From Sedimenticola sp. (GTDB lineage: Bacteria; Pseudomonadota; Gammaproteobacteria; Chromatiales; Chromatiaceae), in assembly GCA_027083925.1 (NCBI GenBank), contig JALWMK010000122.1, forward strand, positions 1 to 64,000: DNA of 64,000 bases, given 5' to 3'. The notes under the pieces were generated by a model. That model saw only the letters and a list, made by a program, of their open reading frames with translations. It had not been told where the DNA came from and did no database searches. Numbering within the stretch: position 1 is the stretch's first letter; each line of letters opens with the position of its first letter. Made by a program: the position numbers and the translations under genes. Below, in pieces: positions 19,927 to 28,132 of the stretch.

Positions 19927-22242
19927 TTAGAACTTGAATGGACTCAGGCCGATCTTTTCAATGGTTTCTTCCATATCCTTGATCAGCGCCGGTGCGCGTT
20001 CAATATCAGTAATAGCCACTTCGTGGACTACTACCCGTTCTGGTTCGAGATTGAGCGTCTCCAGGGTGTCACCGACCTTGGCCATGCGCTCGTTGGCCAT
20101 GGCAGAACCGCGCACGAAGTGACACTGGTAGTCATCGCCTCGTTTGCAGCCCATCAGAATGATGCCGTCGAAACCGTTATTCAGAGCATCGGTGACCCAG
20201 GACAGGCTGGTGGAACCCAGGCAGCGCACCGGAATGACCCGCGCCCAGGGGCTGATCTCTTCACCGCTCATGGCCGCCTGATCCAGAGCGGGATAGGCAT
20301 CATTCTCGCAGGCCAGCACCAGGATGCGGGGCTTCTCATCCCATTCCTCGGGGATCTCGCATTCCTTGATCTGGGCGCCAACGGTGTTAACGGAGTAGTT
20401 TTCGAAGGAGATGACCCGCACCGGGCAGGCGCCCATGCAGGTGCCGCAGCGACGGCAGCGTGCCTCGTTGTACACAGGGTAGGTTTCTTCGTCTTCATCA
20501 ATGGCGCCGAAGGGGCATTCCACCGTACAGCGTTTGCACTGGGTGCAGCCTTCCTTGCGAAACGTCGGGTAGGACAGATCCCCTACGCGGGGGTGTGCGG
20601 CGCGACCCTGGGCGGCATTCTCGATTTCCTGAATTGCTTTCATGGCGGCGCCGGTGGCGTCATCCATAGCCTGCTTCATGTCCATGGGGCGACGTACGGG
20701 ACCGGCGGCATAAATGCCGGTGCGGCGCGTCTCGTAAGGAAAGCAGATGAAATGGGAATCGGTAAAGCCGTGCTTCAGATGCGGCAGATCCGTACCCTGA
20801 CGGTAGTCCAGGTTGAGGATGGACTCGACCTTGACAGAAGTCTCATCGGCAGCGTGTGCTGCCTGGGTTTCCAGCTCTTCGGCCTTATCTTCGTCGCTCA
20901 AGCTTTCCAGCGCTTCGTTGGCCGCATAGGGGTCGGGGCCGGAGTTGGGCACCATACCCAGATCCAGGACCACCAGATCTACTTTGACTTCGACTTTTTC
21001 GTCCAAAATCTTGTCGTGCATCTTTACGCTGATGGCGTCACCCGGGGTGATTTCCCTGACATCGCTCTTGGTGAAGATCACACCATTCTTCTGGCCGCTG
21101 CGATAGAAGTCCTCGCCAGGGGCGCCGGGAGTACGCAGGTTATCGAAGCAGATGGTGGTATCACAGCTGGCGCCATTGTGGTGTTTGAAGTACAGCGCCT
21201 GTTTGATGGAGACGAGATCGCCAATACCGGAGTCATAGGGGAGCCTGCCCTCTTCGGTGGAGTTCTGGCCGGCATCCTGCACGAACAGCACGGAAGTGAC
21301 TTCCTTGCCATCGGAGGGGCGCTTGATGGGGCCGTCACCGGCGGCGTTGGCCAGCTCTTCCATCTCCAGGTTGGTGATGATATCCGGCGAGCCTGCGTAG
21401 CTGAATTCGGGCAGGTTCCCGGGATCATACAGATTGAATCCTGTGGCCTGAATGACAGAACCGATGTTCTCGGTAGTAGTGTCGCCGGACTCGGTGCTGA
21501 TGTCCACACTGAAGCGGCCGGGCGCACCGGAGGTTTTGGTCACGGTACTGTTGAGGTACAGCTTGATGTTGCCATTCCCCTCCACAGCGGCAATCATGTC
21601 CGCGATGCCCGTATCTTCAGGCATGGGCAGGTTGGCGCCGGGAGAGTTGAGGGTGCCCACGGGCGCAGCCTTAAAGGGCACACGCTTGTGCAGTCTGGCC
21701 GCATGGCCACCCAGGGCGCCGCTTTTCTCAACAAGGTGTACCGTGTAGCCGGCTTCAGCAGCCTCGATCGCTGCGGTCATGCCAGTGATGCCGCCGCCGA
21801 CCACCAGCACGTTGGGGTTGCGGCTTTGCTGGCCCGAAGCTGTGGGCTTTTCCATCTGCTTGATTTCACCGCAGGACATACGAATGTAGTCATTCGCCAT
21901 TTCTTGGGTGGTTTCCTTTGCCTCATCGGTATCGGGGCGCGCCCAGATAACACCCTCGCGGATGTTGCAGCGGGTCATGGCAATGTCGTTGAAACCAAAG
22001 GCTTCGACCTTGGCACGGCGGGAACAGGCGATGATGACGGCATGGTTTACGCCTTCCTTGTCGATATCATTGCGAATCATTTGTACGCCGTCCCGGTTGC
22101 ACAGCATTTCGTGCTGCTTGACCAGGTTCATGCGGCCATCGCGGGAGGCCGTTTGTTCCAGTTCGCCAGCATCCAGCCGGTCACCGATACCACAGCCGGT
22201 GCAAATATAGGCTGCGTATTTCTTTTCTGCTTGCTCAGACAT
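19927..22242 (-). CDS. qmoB: QmoB/HdrA-like FAD and Fe-S protein with C-terminal MvhD-like domain
   Basis: FAD motif VLVVGGGITGMTAAIEAAEAGYTVHLVEK, two ferredoxin clusters (CTQCKRCTVECP, CRRCGTCMGACP), hydrogenase delta-subunit-like C-terminus. Confidence 0.88.
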   Translation of the reverse strand: MSEQAEKKYAAYICTGCGIGDRLDAGELEQTASRDGRMNLVKQHEMLCNRDGVQMIRNDIDKEGVNHAVIIACSRRAKVEAFGFNDIAMTRCNIREGVIWARPDTDEAKETTQEMANDYIRMSCGEIKQMEKPTASGQQSRNPNVLVVGGGITGMTAAIEAAEAGYTVHLVEKSGALGGHAARLHKRVPFKAAPVGTLNSPGANLPMPEDTGIADMIAAVEGNGNIKLYLNSTVTKTSGAPGRFSVDISTESGDTTTENIGSVIQATGFNLYDPGNLPEFSYAGSPDIITNLEMEELANAAGDGPIKRPSDGKEVTSVLFVQDAGQNSTEEGRLPYDSGIGDLVSIKQALYFKHHNGASCDTTICFDNLRTPGAPGEDFYRSGQKNGVIFTKSDVREITPGDAISVKMHDKILDEKVEVKVDLVVLDLGMVPNSGPDPYAANEALESLSDEDKAEELETQAAHAADETSVKVESILNLDYRQGTDLPHLKHGFTDSHFICFPYETRRTGIYAAGPVRRPMDMKQAMDDATGAAMKAIQEIENAAQGRAAHPRVGDLSYPTFRKEGCTQCKRCTVECPFGAIDEDEETYPVYNEARCRRCGTCMGACPVRVISFENYSVNTVGAQIKECEIPEEWDEKPRILVLACENDAYPALDQAAMSGEEISPWARVIPVRCLGSTSLSWVTDALNNGFDGIILMGCKRGDDYQCHFVRGSAMANERMAKVGDTLETLNLEPERVVVHEVAITDIERAPALIKDMEETIEKIGLSPFKF

Positions 22243-22246
22243 CTTC

Positions 22247-23530
22247 TCAGCCCTCCGCCCGTGCTACACGATTGACCACCTGAATGGCCTTCAACGCCGC
22301 GCCGGTAGCGCTTTGCACCGCCCGGTTCACGTCCAGCGCATCGCTGGCGCAACCCGCCGCAAATATACCGCCATTCTTCTCTGCAGGCTCGATAAAGCCT
22401 TCCCGGTTGATCTCCACATCCACGGGGAAACTATCCACAGAGACCGATGGCTCCATGCCGGTGGCCAGCACCACCAGGTCATGCTCGGTGGCATAGCGAT
22501 GGTAACCCTCGGTATCCACACCGTTCAGACAGGGGTTGTCATTCTCGCCCAAGGTAACAGAGGCGACCTTGGATTTGATGAATTTCACATTGTCCATGGC
22601 TTGCACCTTGGTGTAGAAATCCTCGAAGCGGTCAATGGTGCGAATATCGATGTAGTAAATACTCACATCGGCATCATCGCCATAGGCATCCACCACATAA
22701 TGGGTCTGCTTCAAAGACGCCATGCAGCAGATGCGTGAGCAATGGTACAAATGATTGCGGTCCCGGGAACCGGCACACTGGATGAAGGCCACATTTTTGG
22801 CCTCCTTGCTATCGGAGGGGCGCAGGATCTTGCCGCCAGTGGGCCCTTTCGGATCCGCCATGCGCTCGAATTCCACGTTGGTGATGACATTTTCAAAGCG
22901 ATCGTAGCCATAGGGCTGGATCTTTGCCGCATCATAGGGTTTCCAGCCAGTCGCCCAGACCACGGCCCCGACAGGGAACTGGATCTCCTGTGCTTCGTCG
23001 CCCAGATCGATGGCGTCGTACTTGCAGGCATCTTTCGCTTTTTGTGCATCATCGGTGCCGATAATGGCGGGATCGAGCACATATTTCATCGGGTGAGCCA
23101 TGACATGGGGAAGATAGGCGCCCTTGCGTTTACTCATGCCGTAATTGTATTCGTCATCAAATTCCGCCTCCACAACCTTCGCGCAGTCACCACAAGCGGT
23201 ACAGTTGTCATTCACCCAGGTGGGGGACAGCTTCACCGTGGCGGTGTAATCACCGGCTTCTCCCTCGAGCTTGCTGACTTCGGCACCGGTAACAATCGTG
23301 AGGTTGGGATTCATCTTGGCACGGCGCTGGTTGATCTCCAGGCCACAGGTTGGGTGGCACAACTTGGGGAAATACTTGTACAGCTGGCTCACGCGACCGC
23401 CCAGATAGGGACGTTTTTCAACCAGGACGACCTGGGCGCCGGTTTCTGCGGCTTCAAGGGCGGCGGTCATGCCGCTGATGCCGCCACCGACCACCAGAAT
23501 CGTCTGGTTTGTGGCTACTACCTCCGTCAT
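22247..23530 (-). CDS. qmoA: QmoA/HdrA-like FAD-binding oxidoreductase
   Basis: ILVVGGGISGMTAALEAAETGAQVVLVEKRPYLGGRVSQLYKYFPKLCHPTCGLEIN is a QmoA-type N-terminus; followed by qmoB. Confidence 0.88.
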   Translation of the reverse strand: MTEVVATNQTILVVGGGISGMTAALEAAETGAQVVLVEKRPYLGGRVSQLYKYFPKLCHPTCGLEINQRRAKMNPNLTIVTGAEVSKLEGEAGDYTATVKLSPTWVNDNCTACGDCAKVVEAEFDDEYNYGMSKRKGAYLPHVMAHPMKYVLDPAIIGTDDAQKAKDACKYDAIDLGDEAQEIQFPVGAVVWATGWKPYDAAKIQPYGYDRFENVITNVEFERMADPKGPTGGKILRPSDSKEAKNVAFIQCAGSRDRNHLYHCSRICCMASLKQTHYVVDAYGDDADVSIYYIDIRTIDRFEDFYTKVQAMDNVKFIKSKVASVTLGENDNPCLNGVDTEGYHRYATEHDLVVLATGMEPSVSVDSFPVDVEINREGFIEPAEKNGGIFAAGCASDALDVNRAVQSATGAALKAIQVVNRVARAEG

Positions 23531-23792
23531 GGAATTACCTCCGTTGCGGAATATTCTTTAGGATGACTGGCTTTCCGACCGGAATCGAAACGCCGGGAAT
23601 CTCGGTTACGGGTATTCTATCTGGCACGGGCAAAATACCTCAAGGAAGCCCGCGTTCAAGCTGACAACCATACTCTCGTTCGCCTTGAATCGCCATGCTT
23701 CTATAATCGAATTTTCCAATATGCTGATAGATGCGCCGTATACGCCCCTCAACAGGGAGAATAGTCTTCAGTTATTTTTTAAATTATCAACC

Positions 23793-24083
23793 ATGCTACT
23801 CAACGAACTTCAGGGCAAACGCTCAGTTATCCAGGCCCTCGGACAGCGTTACGGTGCGCATCATATCCGAGTGTTCGGCTCGGTAGCTCGCGGCGAGGAA
23901 CGTCCGGACAGTGACGTGGATTCCTTGGTGGAACTTCCCCGCGGTTATGATCTGTTTCGTCAGCGCCTGCCACTGACTGAAGCATTGTCTGATTTGTTAG
24001 AGCGCCCGGTCGAAGTCATACCTGAACATGAATTGAGTCCGTACATCCGTCACCAGGTACTGGATGAGGCTGTCGAACTTTGA
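23793..24083 (+). CDS. MNT-type nucleotidyltransferase (MntA-like antitoxin)
   Basis: GSX10DXD motif HHIRVFGSVARGEERPDSDVDSLVEL; probable ATG 23793 (MLLNEL; ORF track starts at 23685); stop overlaps the HEPN frame. Confidence 0.85.
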   Translation: MLLNELQGKRSVIQALGQRYGAHHIRVFGSVARGEERPDSDVDSLVELPRGYDLFRQRLPLTEALSDLLERPVEVIPEHELSPYIRHQVLDEAVEL

Positions 24084-24433
24084 GCAAATCCTGGCAGCCA
24101 TACGCGCATCACATTCTGGAGGCTATCGATAAGATCCAGCGGATTGAGCAACGCGGTGACTTGGTGCAAGATGAGATTCTTTATGATGCCGCTCTGCGCA
24201 ATTTACAGACCCTGTCCGAAGCGACATAGCGTTTGCCGGAGGCGCAAAAACAATCCTGTCCCCATATCCCCTGGCGCGAGATCAGTGGTTTTCGCAATAT
24301 TCTGGTACACAATTATCTGGGAAACATCGATCCCATGACGGTGAAATCGGTGACCGAACAACATCTTGAGCCATTGGCCGATTGTGTCCGGAAACTGCTC
24401 CAACAAGACGGCAACGAGTCAATAGAGTCCTGA
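24080..24433 (+). pseudogene. HEPN (DUF86/HepT-like) toxin gene with in-frame amber codon
   Basis: Frame from TTG 24080 reads LSKSWQPYAHHILEAIDKIQRIEQRGDLVQDEILYDAALRNLQTLSEAT*RLPEAQKQSCPHIPWREISGFRNILVHNYLGNIDP...; TAG at 24227-24229; HEPN RX4H motif RNILVH lies after the stop. Confidence 0.8.
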
Positions 24434-24505
24434 GCCGTTCTTGTCTTTGCAAAATGCGCAGATGGTTTTACTGTGGCTCCGTTTCTCCCAGCATCCAAAG
24501 GAAAC

Positions 24506-24529
24506 AAAACTGTGGTCTGTCCCCTATTA
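24506..24529. repeat. Solitary REP-like end, AAAACTGTGGTCTGTCCCCTATTA
   Basis: Identical 24-mer at 27543-27566 and near-identical reverse complement at 26750-26772, which flank the Y1 transposase. Confidence 0.85.
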
Positions 24530-24697
24530 CCGCATTTCTGGGCGGGTAAATATCCTGACCCAGGTTCAGGCCGAGAAAGAGATGCCGTGTCTGTGTTTGA
24601 AATTAGCGAGAAACATGAAATATCTGCAAAGCAATTGTTTGAGTTAGTATCGCGGGTCATGTCTTATGCGGAAACCGTCATCAATGAAAAAACTTAA
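24530..24697 (+). pseudogene. Remnant of a cassette ORF, C-terminal fragment
   Basis: Open frame ...GRERDAVSVFEISEKHEISAKQLFELVSRVMSYAETVINEKT* ends 17 nt before attC-like site 1; N-terminus replaced by the REP-like sequence. Confidence 0.35.
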
Positions 24698-24713
24698 GCT
24701 AAAGAGTGCAGCA

Positions 24714-24792
24714 CATAACAATGCCATAAACTCGGACCGCAAAAAGCTGCGCTGCGCTCCGCTTTTTGCGTCCGGTTATGGCTGGCGTTATG
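24714..24792 (+). other. Integron attC-like recombination site 1
   Basis: CATAACAA...ATAAACTCGGACC...GTCCGGTTATGGCTGGCGTTATG: outer (CATAAC/GTTATG) and inner (CGGAC/GTCCG) arms pair, as in R''-L''...L'-R'. Confidence 0.7.
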
Positions 24793-25301
24793 TGGTTTGG
24801 CTTCAGCGCAAAAAGTGCTGGCAGTTGTGTGCATCACGTTCAGCGCATAGTTTAGGCTTTGAGGGTGCCCTCGTTCTTGCAGTGTTCCCGCTCAGTCTGC
24901 CATGACAGTGGCATGAAATTGCATTATTGCATCGGCTCCGCAGCCACAATCACCAATGCAACTGCCCCGGCAACTTGGCATGGAAAAACCCTGTGTAACG
25001 TGGTCTAATCAAACAGGTGCCAGCATTGTGGGGCAATGCTCGGCAAGATCCGAAGGGCCGTCCAGGTAAGGCAGTGTTGTTCTTGGTGCTTCGTATCGGG
25101 CGCAGAAGAAATAGGGAGGTTTATCGTTTTGTTCAATAAAGCCAACGTCAGGTTTATTGCCACAATTCCTGTCGGCAGTGCATTCAACCACATAACAAGT
25201 CTCTCAACCGGACGCTGCGCTTCGCTCCGCGGTTGTGCAGGCGGCGAGCGTCGTGGTTCTTCCAACTGTCGTTGCAGCCTCAAGGGCGCCGGTTAGCTTC
25301 T
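24785..25301. repeat. Cassette unit A of a tandem duplication (517 bp)
   Basis: Runs GCGTTATG to GCGTTATG; nearly identical over most of its length to 25302-25819. Confidence 0.85.
25009..25191 (-). CDS. Hypothetical cassette protein, reverse-oriented (60 aa)
   Basis: GTG-start frame VECTADRNCGNKPDVGFIEQNDKPPYFFCARYEAPRTTLPYLDGPSDLAEHCPTMLAPV; 3 of 5 differences from copy B are synonymous in this frame. Confidence 0.3.
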   Translation of the reverse strand: MVECTADRNCGNKPDVGFIEQNDKPPYFFCARYEAPRTTLPYLDGPSDLAEHCPTMLAPV

Positions 25302-25309
25302 GCGTTATG
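25191..25309 (+). other. Integron attC-like recombination site 2
   Basis: CATAACAAGTCTCTCAACCGGACGC...GCGCCGGTTAGCTTCTGCGTTATG; outer CATAAC/GTTATG and inner CAACCGG/CCGGTT arms. Confidence 0.75.
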
Positions 25310-25819
25310 TGGTTTGGCTTCAGCGCAAAAAGTGCTGGCAGTTGTGTGCATCACGTTCAGCGCATAGTTTAGGCTTTGAGGGTGCCGTCGTTCTGGCAGC
25401 GTTGCTGCTCAGTCTGCCATGACAGTGGCATAAAATCGCATTTTTGCATCGGCTCCGCAGCCACAATCACCAATGCAACTGACCCGGCAACTTGGCATGG
25501 AAAAACCCTGTGTAACGTGTTCTAATCAAACAGGTGCCAGCATTGTGGGGCAATGCTCGGCAAGATCCGAAGGGCCGTCCAGGTAAGGTAGTGTTGTTCT
25601 TGGTGCTTCGTATCAGGCGCAGAAGAAATAGGGAGGTTTATCGTTTTGTTCAATAAAGCCAACATCAGGTTCATTGCCACAATTTCTGTCGGCAGTGCAT
25701 TCAACCACATAACAAGTCTCTCAACCGGACGCTGTGCTTCGCACCGCCGCTCGTGCTGGCGGCGAGTTGGTTGGCATTGCCCCCGTTTGGTGGCGTAGTG
25801 TGGGCGCCGGTTAGCTTCA
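25302..25819. repeat. Cassette unit B of a tandem duplication (518 bp)
   Basis: Near-copy of 24785-25301; attC variable part diverged, and the reverse ORF has a nonsense change (CGA to TGA). Confidence 0.85.
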
Positions 25820-25827
25820 GCGTTAGG
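25708..25827 (+). other. Integron attC-like recombination site 3
   Basis: CATAACAAGTCTCTCAACCGGACGC...GCGCCGGTTAGCTTCAGCGTTAGGC; right core GTTAGGC fits GTTRRRY. Confidence 0.75.
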
Positions 25828-25879
25828 CTAAAAACTCATACATCACATTATAATTTGTAAACTAATCAAAAGGTCAATA

Positions 25880-26749
25880 ATGGCTATACTTAATAACTTA
25901 CCTCAAAAGCCTTATAAAAAGTTTTTTGGGAGACAAAAGACAATAGAGCATATAAAGACTGTGCTTTTAGATGGAAATACATTTATCGCGTCAATTGATG
26001 GTGTTGGTGGGATTGGTAAAACAGCATTAGCATACTATTTTTGCGATGAAGTATTGTTAAATGATGATTGTCCTGAGAGCAATCGATTTGATTATATAAT
26101 TTGGATTACTGCAAAAGATACTGTATTCGATGTCAACACCGAAAAAAATATGATAAAACATGTTAAAAATGATTTTCTAGGTGTAGAAACATTAATTAAT
26201 ACAGTAATTGATACAACTAACTTTGATGATGAGTTGCGTAATAAAACATTTAAAGATAAAAAGAAATTTGTTGAAGATGAAATTCTAAAAAAAGAACCAA
26301 TATTCTTTGTTCTAGATAATCTAGAAAATATTCATGACCCAGTTTTTTTCGAATATATAACTAAAGAATTCAACCTATTTGCAGCAAATAATAGAAACCT
26401 AAAAGTATTAACAACGAGTAGAAGAAGAAAAAAAATTGCTGATTTTCCAATTGAAATTGAAGGGTTATGTGCTGATGATGCTCTAAATATGCTTCTTTTT
26501 CATGCTCATGAGAATAAAATTAATGACATTATAAATGCAACTGAACATAATAATCGGATACTTGTCACTAAGGTTGGAAATATACCACTAGGTGTTGAGT
26601 TTATAATTGGCCAAATGAAATTAGGTAAAAGCAGAGGGAAAATATACGAAGAATTAAATGGTTATCCATCACTAGAAGATAATATAAATGAAGCTGAAAA
26701 GAAAAAAAGAATGTCTGAGATAATAGCGTTCTCTTTTAAAGATATGCAA
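25880..26749 (+). pseudogene. STAND/NB-ARC-like NTPase, 3'-truncated by a Y1 transposase element
   Basis: FFGRQKTIEHIKTVLLDGNTFIASIDGVGGIGKTALAYYF (Walker A), EPIFFVLDNLENIHD (Walker B), LKVLTTSRRRKK; AT-rich; frame (ORF to 26803) runs into the element starting at 26750. Confidence 0.75.
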
Positions 26750-27566
26750 AATAGGGGACAGACCACGGTTTTTCGTGCTATGCTTCAGCCTGATCCCCAC
26801 TAACCAACAGTTGACCATGCCACGACGCCCAAGGATCGTTTTGCCAGGTGTTCCGCTGCATCTGATTCAGCGGGGAAATAATCGGCAGGCGTGTTTCTTT
26901 GAGGAGGATGACTACCGGTTCTATCTGGAGTGGTTGATTACCTATGCCAAGGATGCCGGGTGTGCGGTACATGCCTATGTGCTGATGACCAATCACGTCC
27001 ATCTGTTGCTTACGCCCACAACCGCTGGCGGCGCGGGTGAATTGATGAAGCGATTGGGGCAGCGGTATGTCCAATACGTCAACCGGATGTACCGACGCAG
27101 CGGAACCTTATGGGAGGGACGCTTCCGCTCGTGTCTGACGCAGGAGGATTCCTATGTATTGGGCTGTTATCGGTACATCGAACTCAATCCGGTGCGCGCG
27201 GGCATGGTCGGGCACCCAGGCGAGTACCGTTGGTCGAGTTACCGGGCAAATGCGCAAGGTGAGATGGAAGCGGGATTGCAAGCACACGCCTGTTATCGTG
27301 CCTTGGGAAAAGATAAGGAGAAGCGGCAGGCAGCTTACCGGGAACTGTTTCGCACCCAGCTCGATCCGGGCCTGGTGGATCAGGTTCGTGAGGCAACAAA
27401 CGGCAACTATGCCTTGGGCAGTTCCCGCTTTCAGGAAGAGGTGGGCAGAGCCTTGGGGCGCCGCGTTGTTCGCGGGAGATCCGGTCGACCAAAGAAACAG
27501 CCAAACACCGCCACAATGGCGCTGTTCGATTCTGACTGATTCAAAACTGTGGTCTGTCCCCTATTA
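26750..27566. mobile_element. REP-associated tyrosine transposase element with inverted flanks
   Basis: AATAGGGGACAGACCACGGTTTT (26750-26772) and AAAACTGTGGTCTGTCCCCTATTA (27543-27566) are near-perfect inverted repeats around the transposase. Confidence 0.85.
26817..27539 (+). CDS. REP-associated tyrosine transposase (Y1/IS200-like fold, TnpA_REP)
   Basis: MPRRPRIVLPGVPLHLIQRGNNRQACFFEEDDYRFYLEWL...HAYVLMTNHVHLLLTP (HUH) ...YVQYVNRMYRRSGTLWEGRFRSCL...YIELNPVRAGMV. Confidence 0.95.
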   Translation: MPRRPRIVLPGVPLHLIQRGNNRQACFFEEDDYRFYLEWLITYAKDAGCAVHAYVLMTNHVHLLLTPTTAGGAGELMKRLGQRYVQYVNRMYRRSGTLWEGRFRSCLTQEDSYVLGCYRYIELNPVRAGMVGHPGEYRWSSYRANAQGEMEAGLQAHACYRALGKDKEKRQAAYRELFRTQLDPGLVDQVREATNGNYALGSSRFQEEVGRALGRRVVRGRSGRPKKQPNTATMALFDSD

Positions 27567-27570
27567 CTAG

Positions 27571-27654
27571 AGAAACTCAGGAAATACCATCAGAATCATC
27601 AGCGCCCGTAAAGCGACCAAGAATGAACGTAGGTTCTACGAAGGTGGTGAATGA
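27571..27654 (+). pseudogene. BrnT toxin, C-terminal remnant
   Basis: Frame reads RNSGNTIRIISARKATKNERRFYEGGE*, a BrnT C-terminal signature; N-terminal part absent, replaced by the transposase element. Confidence 0.75.
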
Positions 27655-27878
27655 TGAAAAAAGAATATGATTTATCCAAAATGAAATCACGGAAGAACCC
27701 TTATGCTTCAAAGCTCAAGAAGCCAGTAACAATGAGGCTTAGTGAGGATGTTATTGATTATTTCAAAGACATGGCTGAAGAGTCTGGGGTTCCATATCAA
27801 AGTTTAATTAATTTATATCTCAGAGACTGTGTAGCGCAACACAGGAAAGTAGATATCACATGGCATAAACAGGCCTAA
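27651..27878 (+). CDS. brnA: BrnA family antitoxin
   Basis: 75 aa, KKPVTMRLSEDVIDYFKDMAEESGVPYQSLINLYLRDCVAQHRK; ATGA overlap with the BrnT remnant. Confidence 0.8.
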   Translation: MMKKEYDLSKMKSRKNPYASKLKKPVTMRLSEDVIDYFKDMAEESGVPYQSLINLYLRDCVAQHRKVDITWHKQA

Positions 27879-28132
27879 CACACGCCCTGAGGTAGTCCGT
27901 CAAGGAAAAACCGATTAATTTCCGAGTTCTTTAACCAGCGGAGAACCCTGGTAAGAGCTACTTCTTCTGCTTCACCCATTCTCTTCTCCGCGACTAAAAG
28001 CGCAGCATGCAGAGAAAAGGTTCAGCCTGACAGAGTGTGGTATATTTTGCGCTTACACTCCCTTGACAAGAGTCACGTCACCAGGAAAGGGCATGCTTGA
28101 AGCCACTAACAGATTGATTAACAAAAGAAAAA

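Noticed and set aside
19282-22275. 997-aa plus-strand ORF opposite qmoB/hdrC
   Set aside because: Antisense shadow of well-supported Fe-S/FAD genes; His/Gly-rich low-information translation typical of high-GC mirror frames.
24714-25827. CRISPR array interpretation of the repeated region
   Set aside because: Repeat units are ~517 bp with attC-like arms, not short regular repeats with unique spacers; no cas genes in the window.
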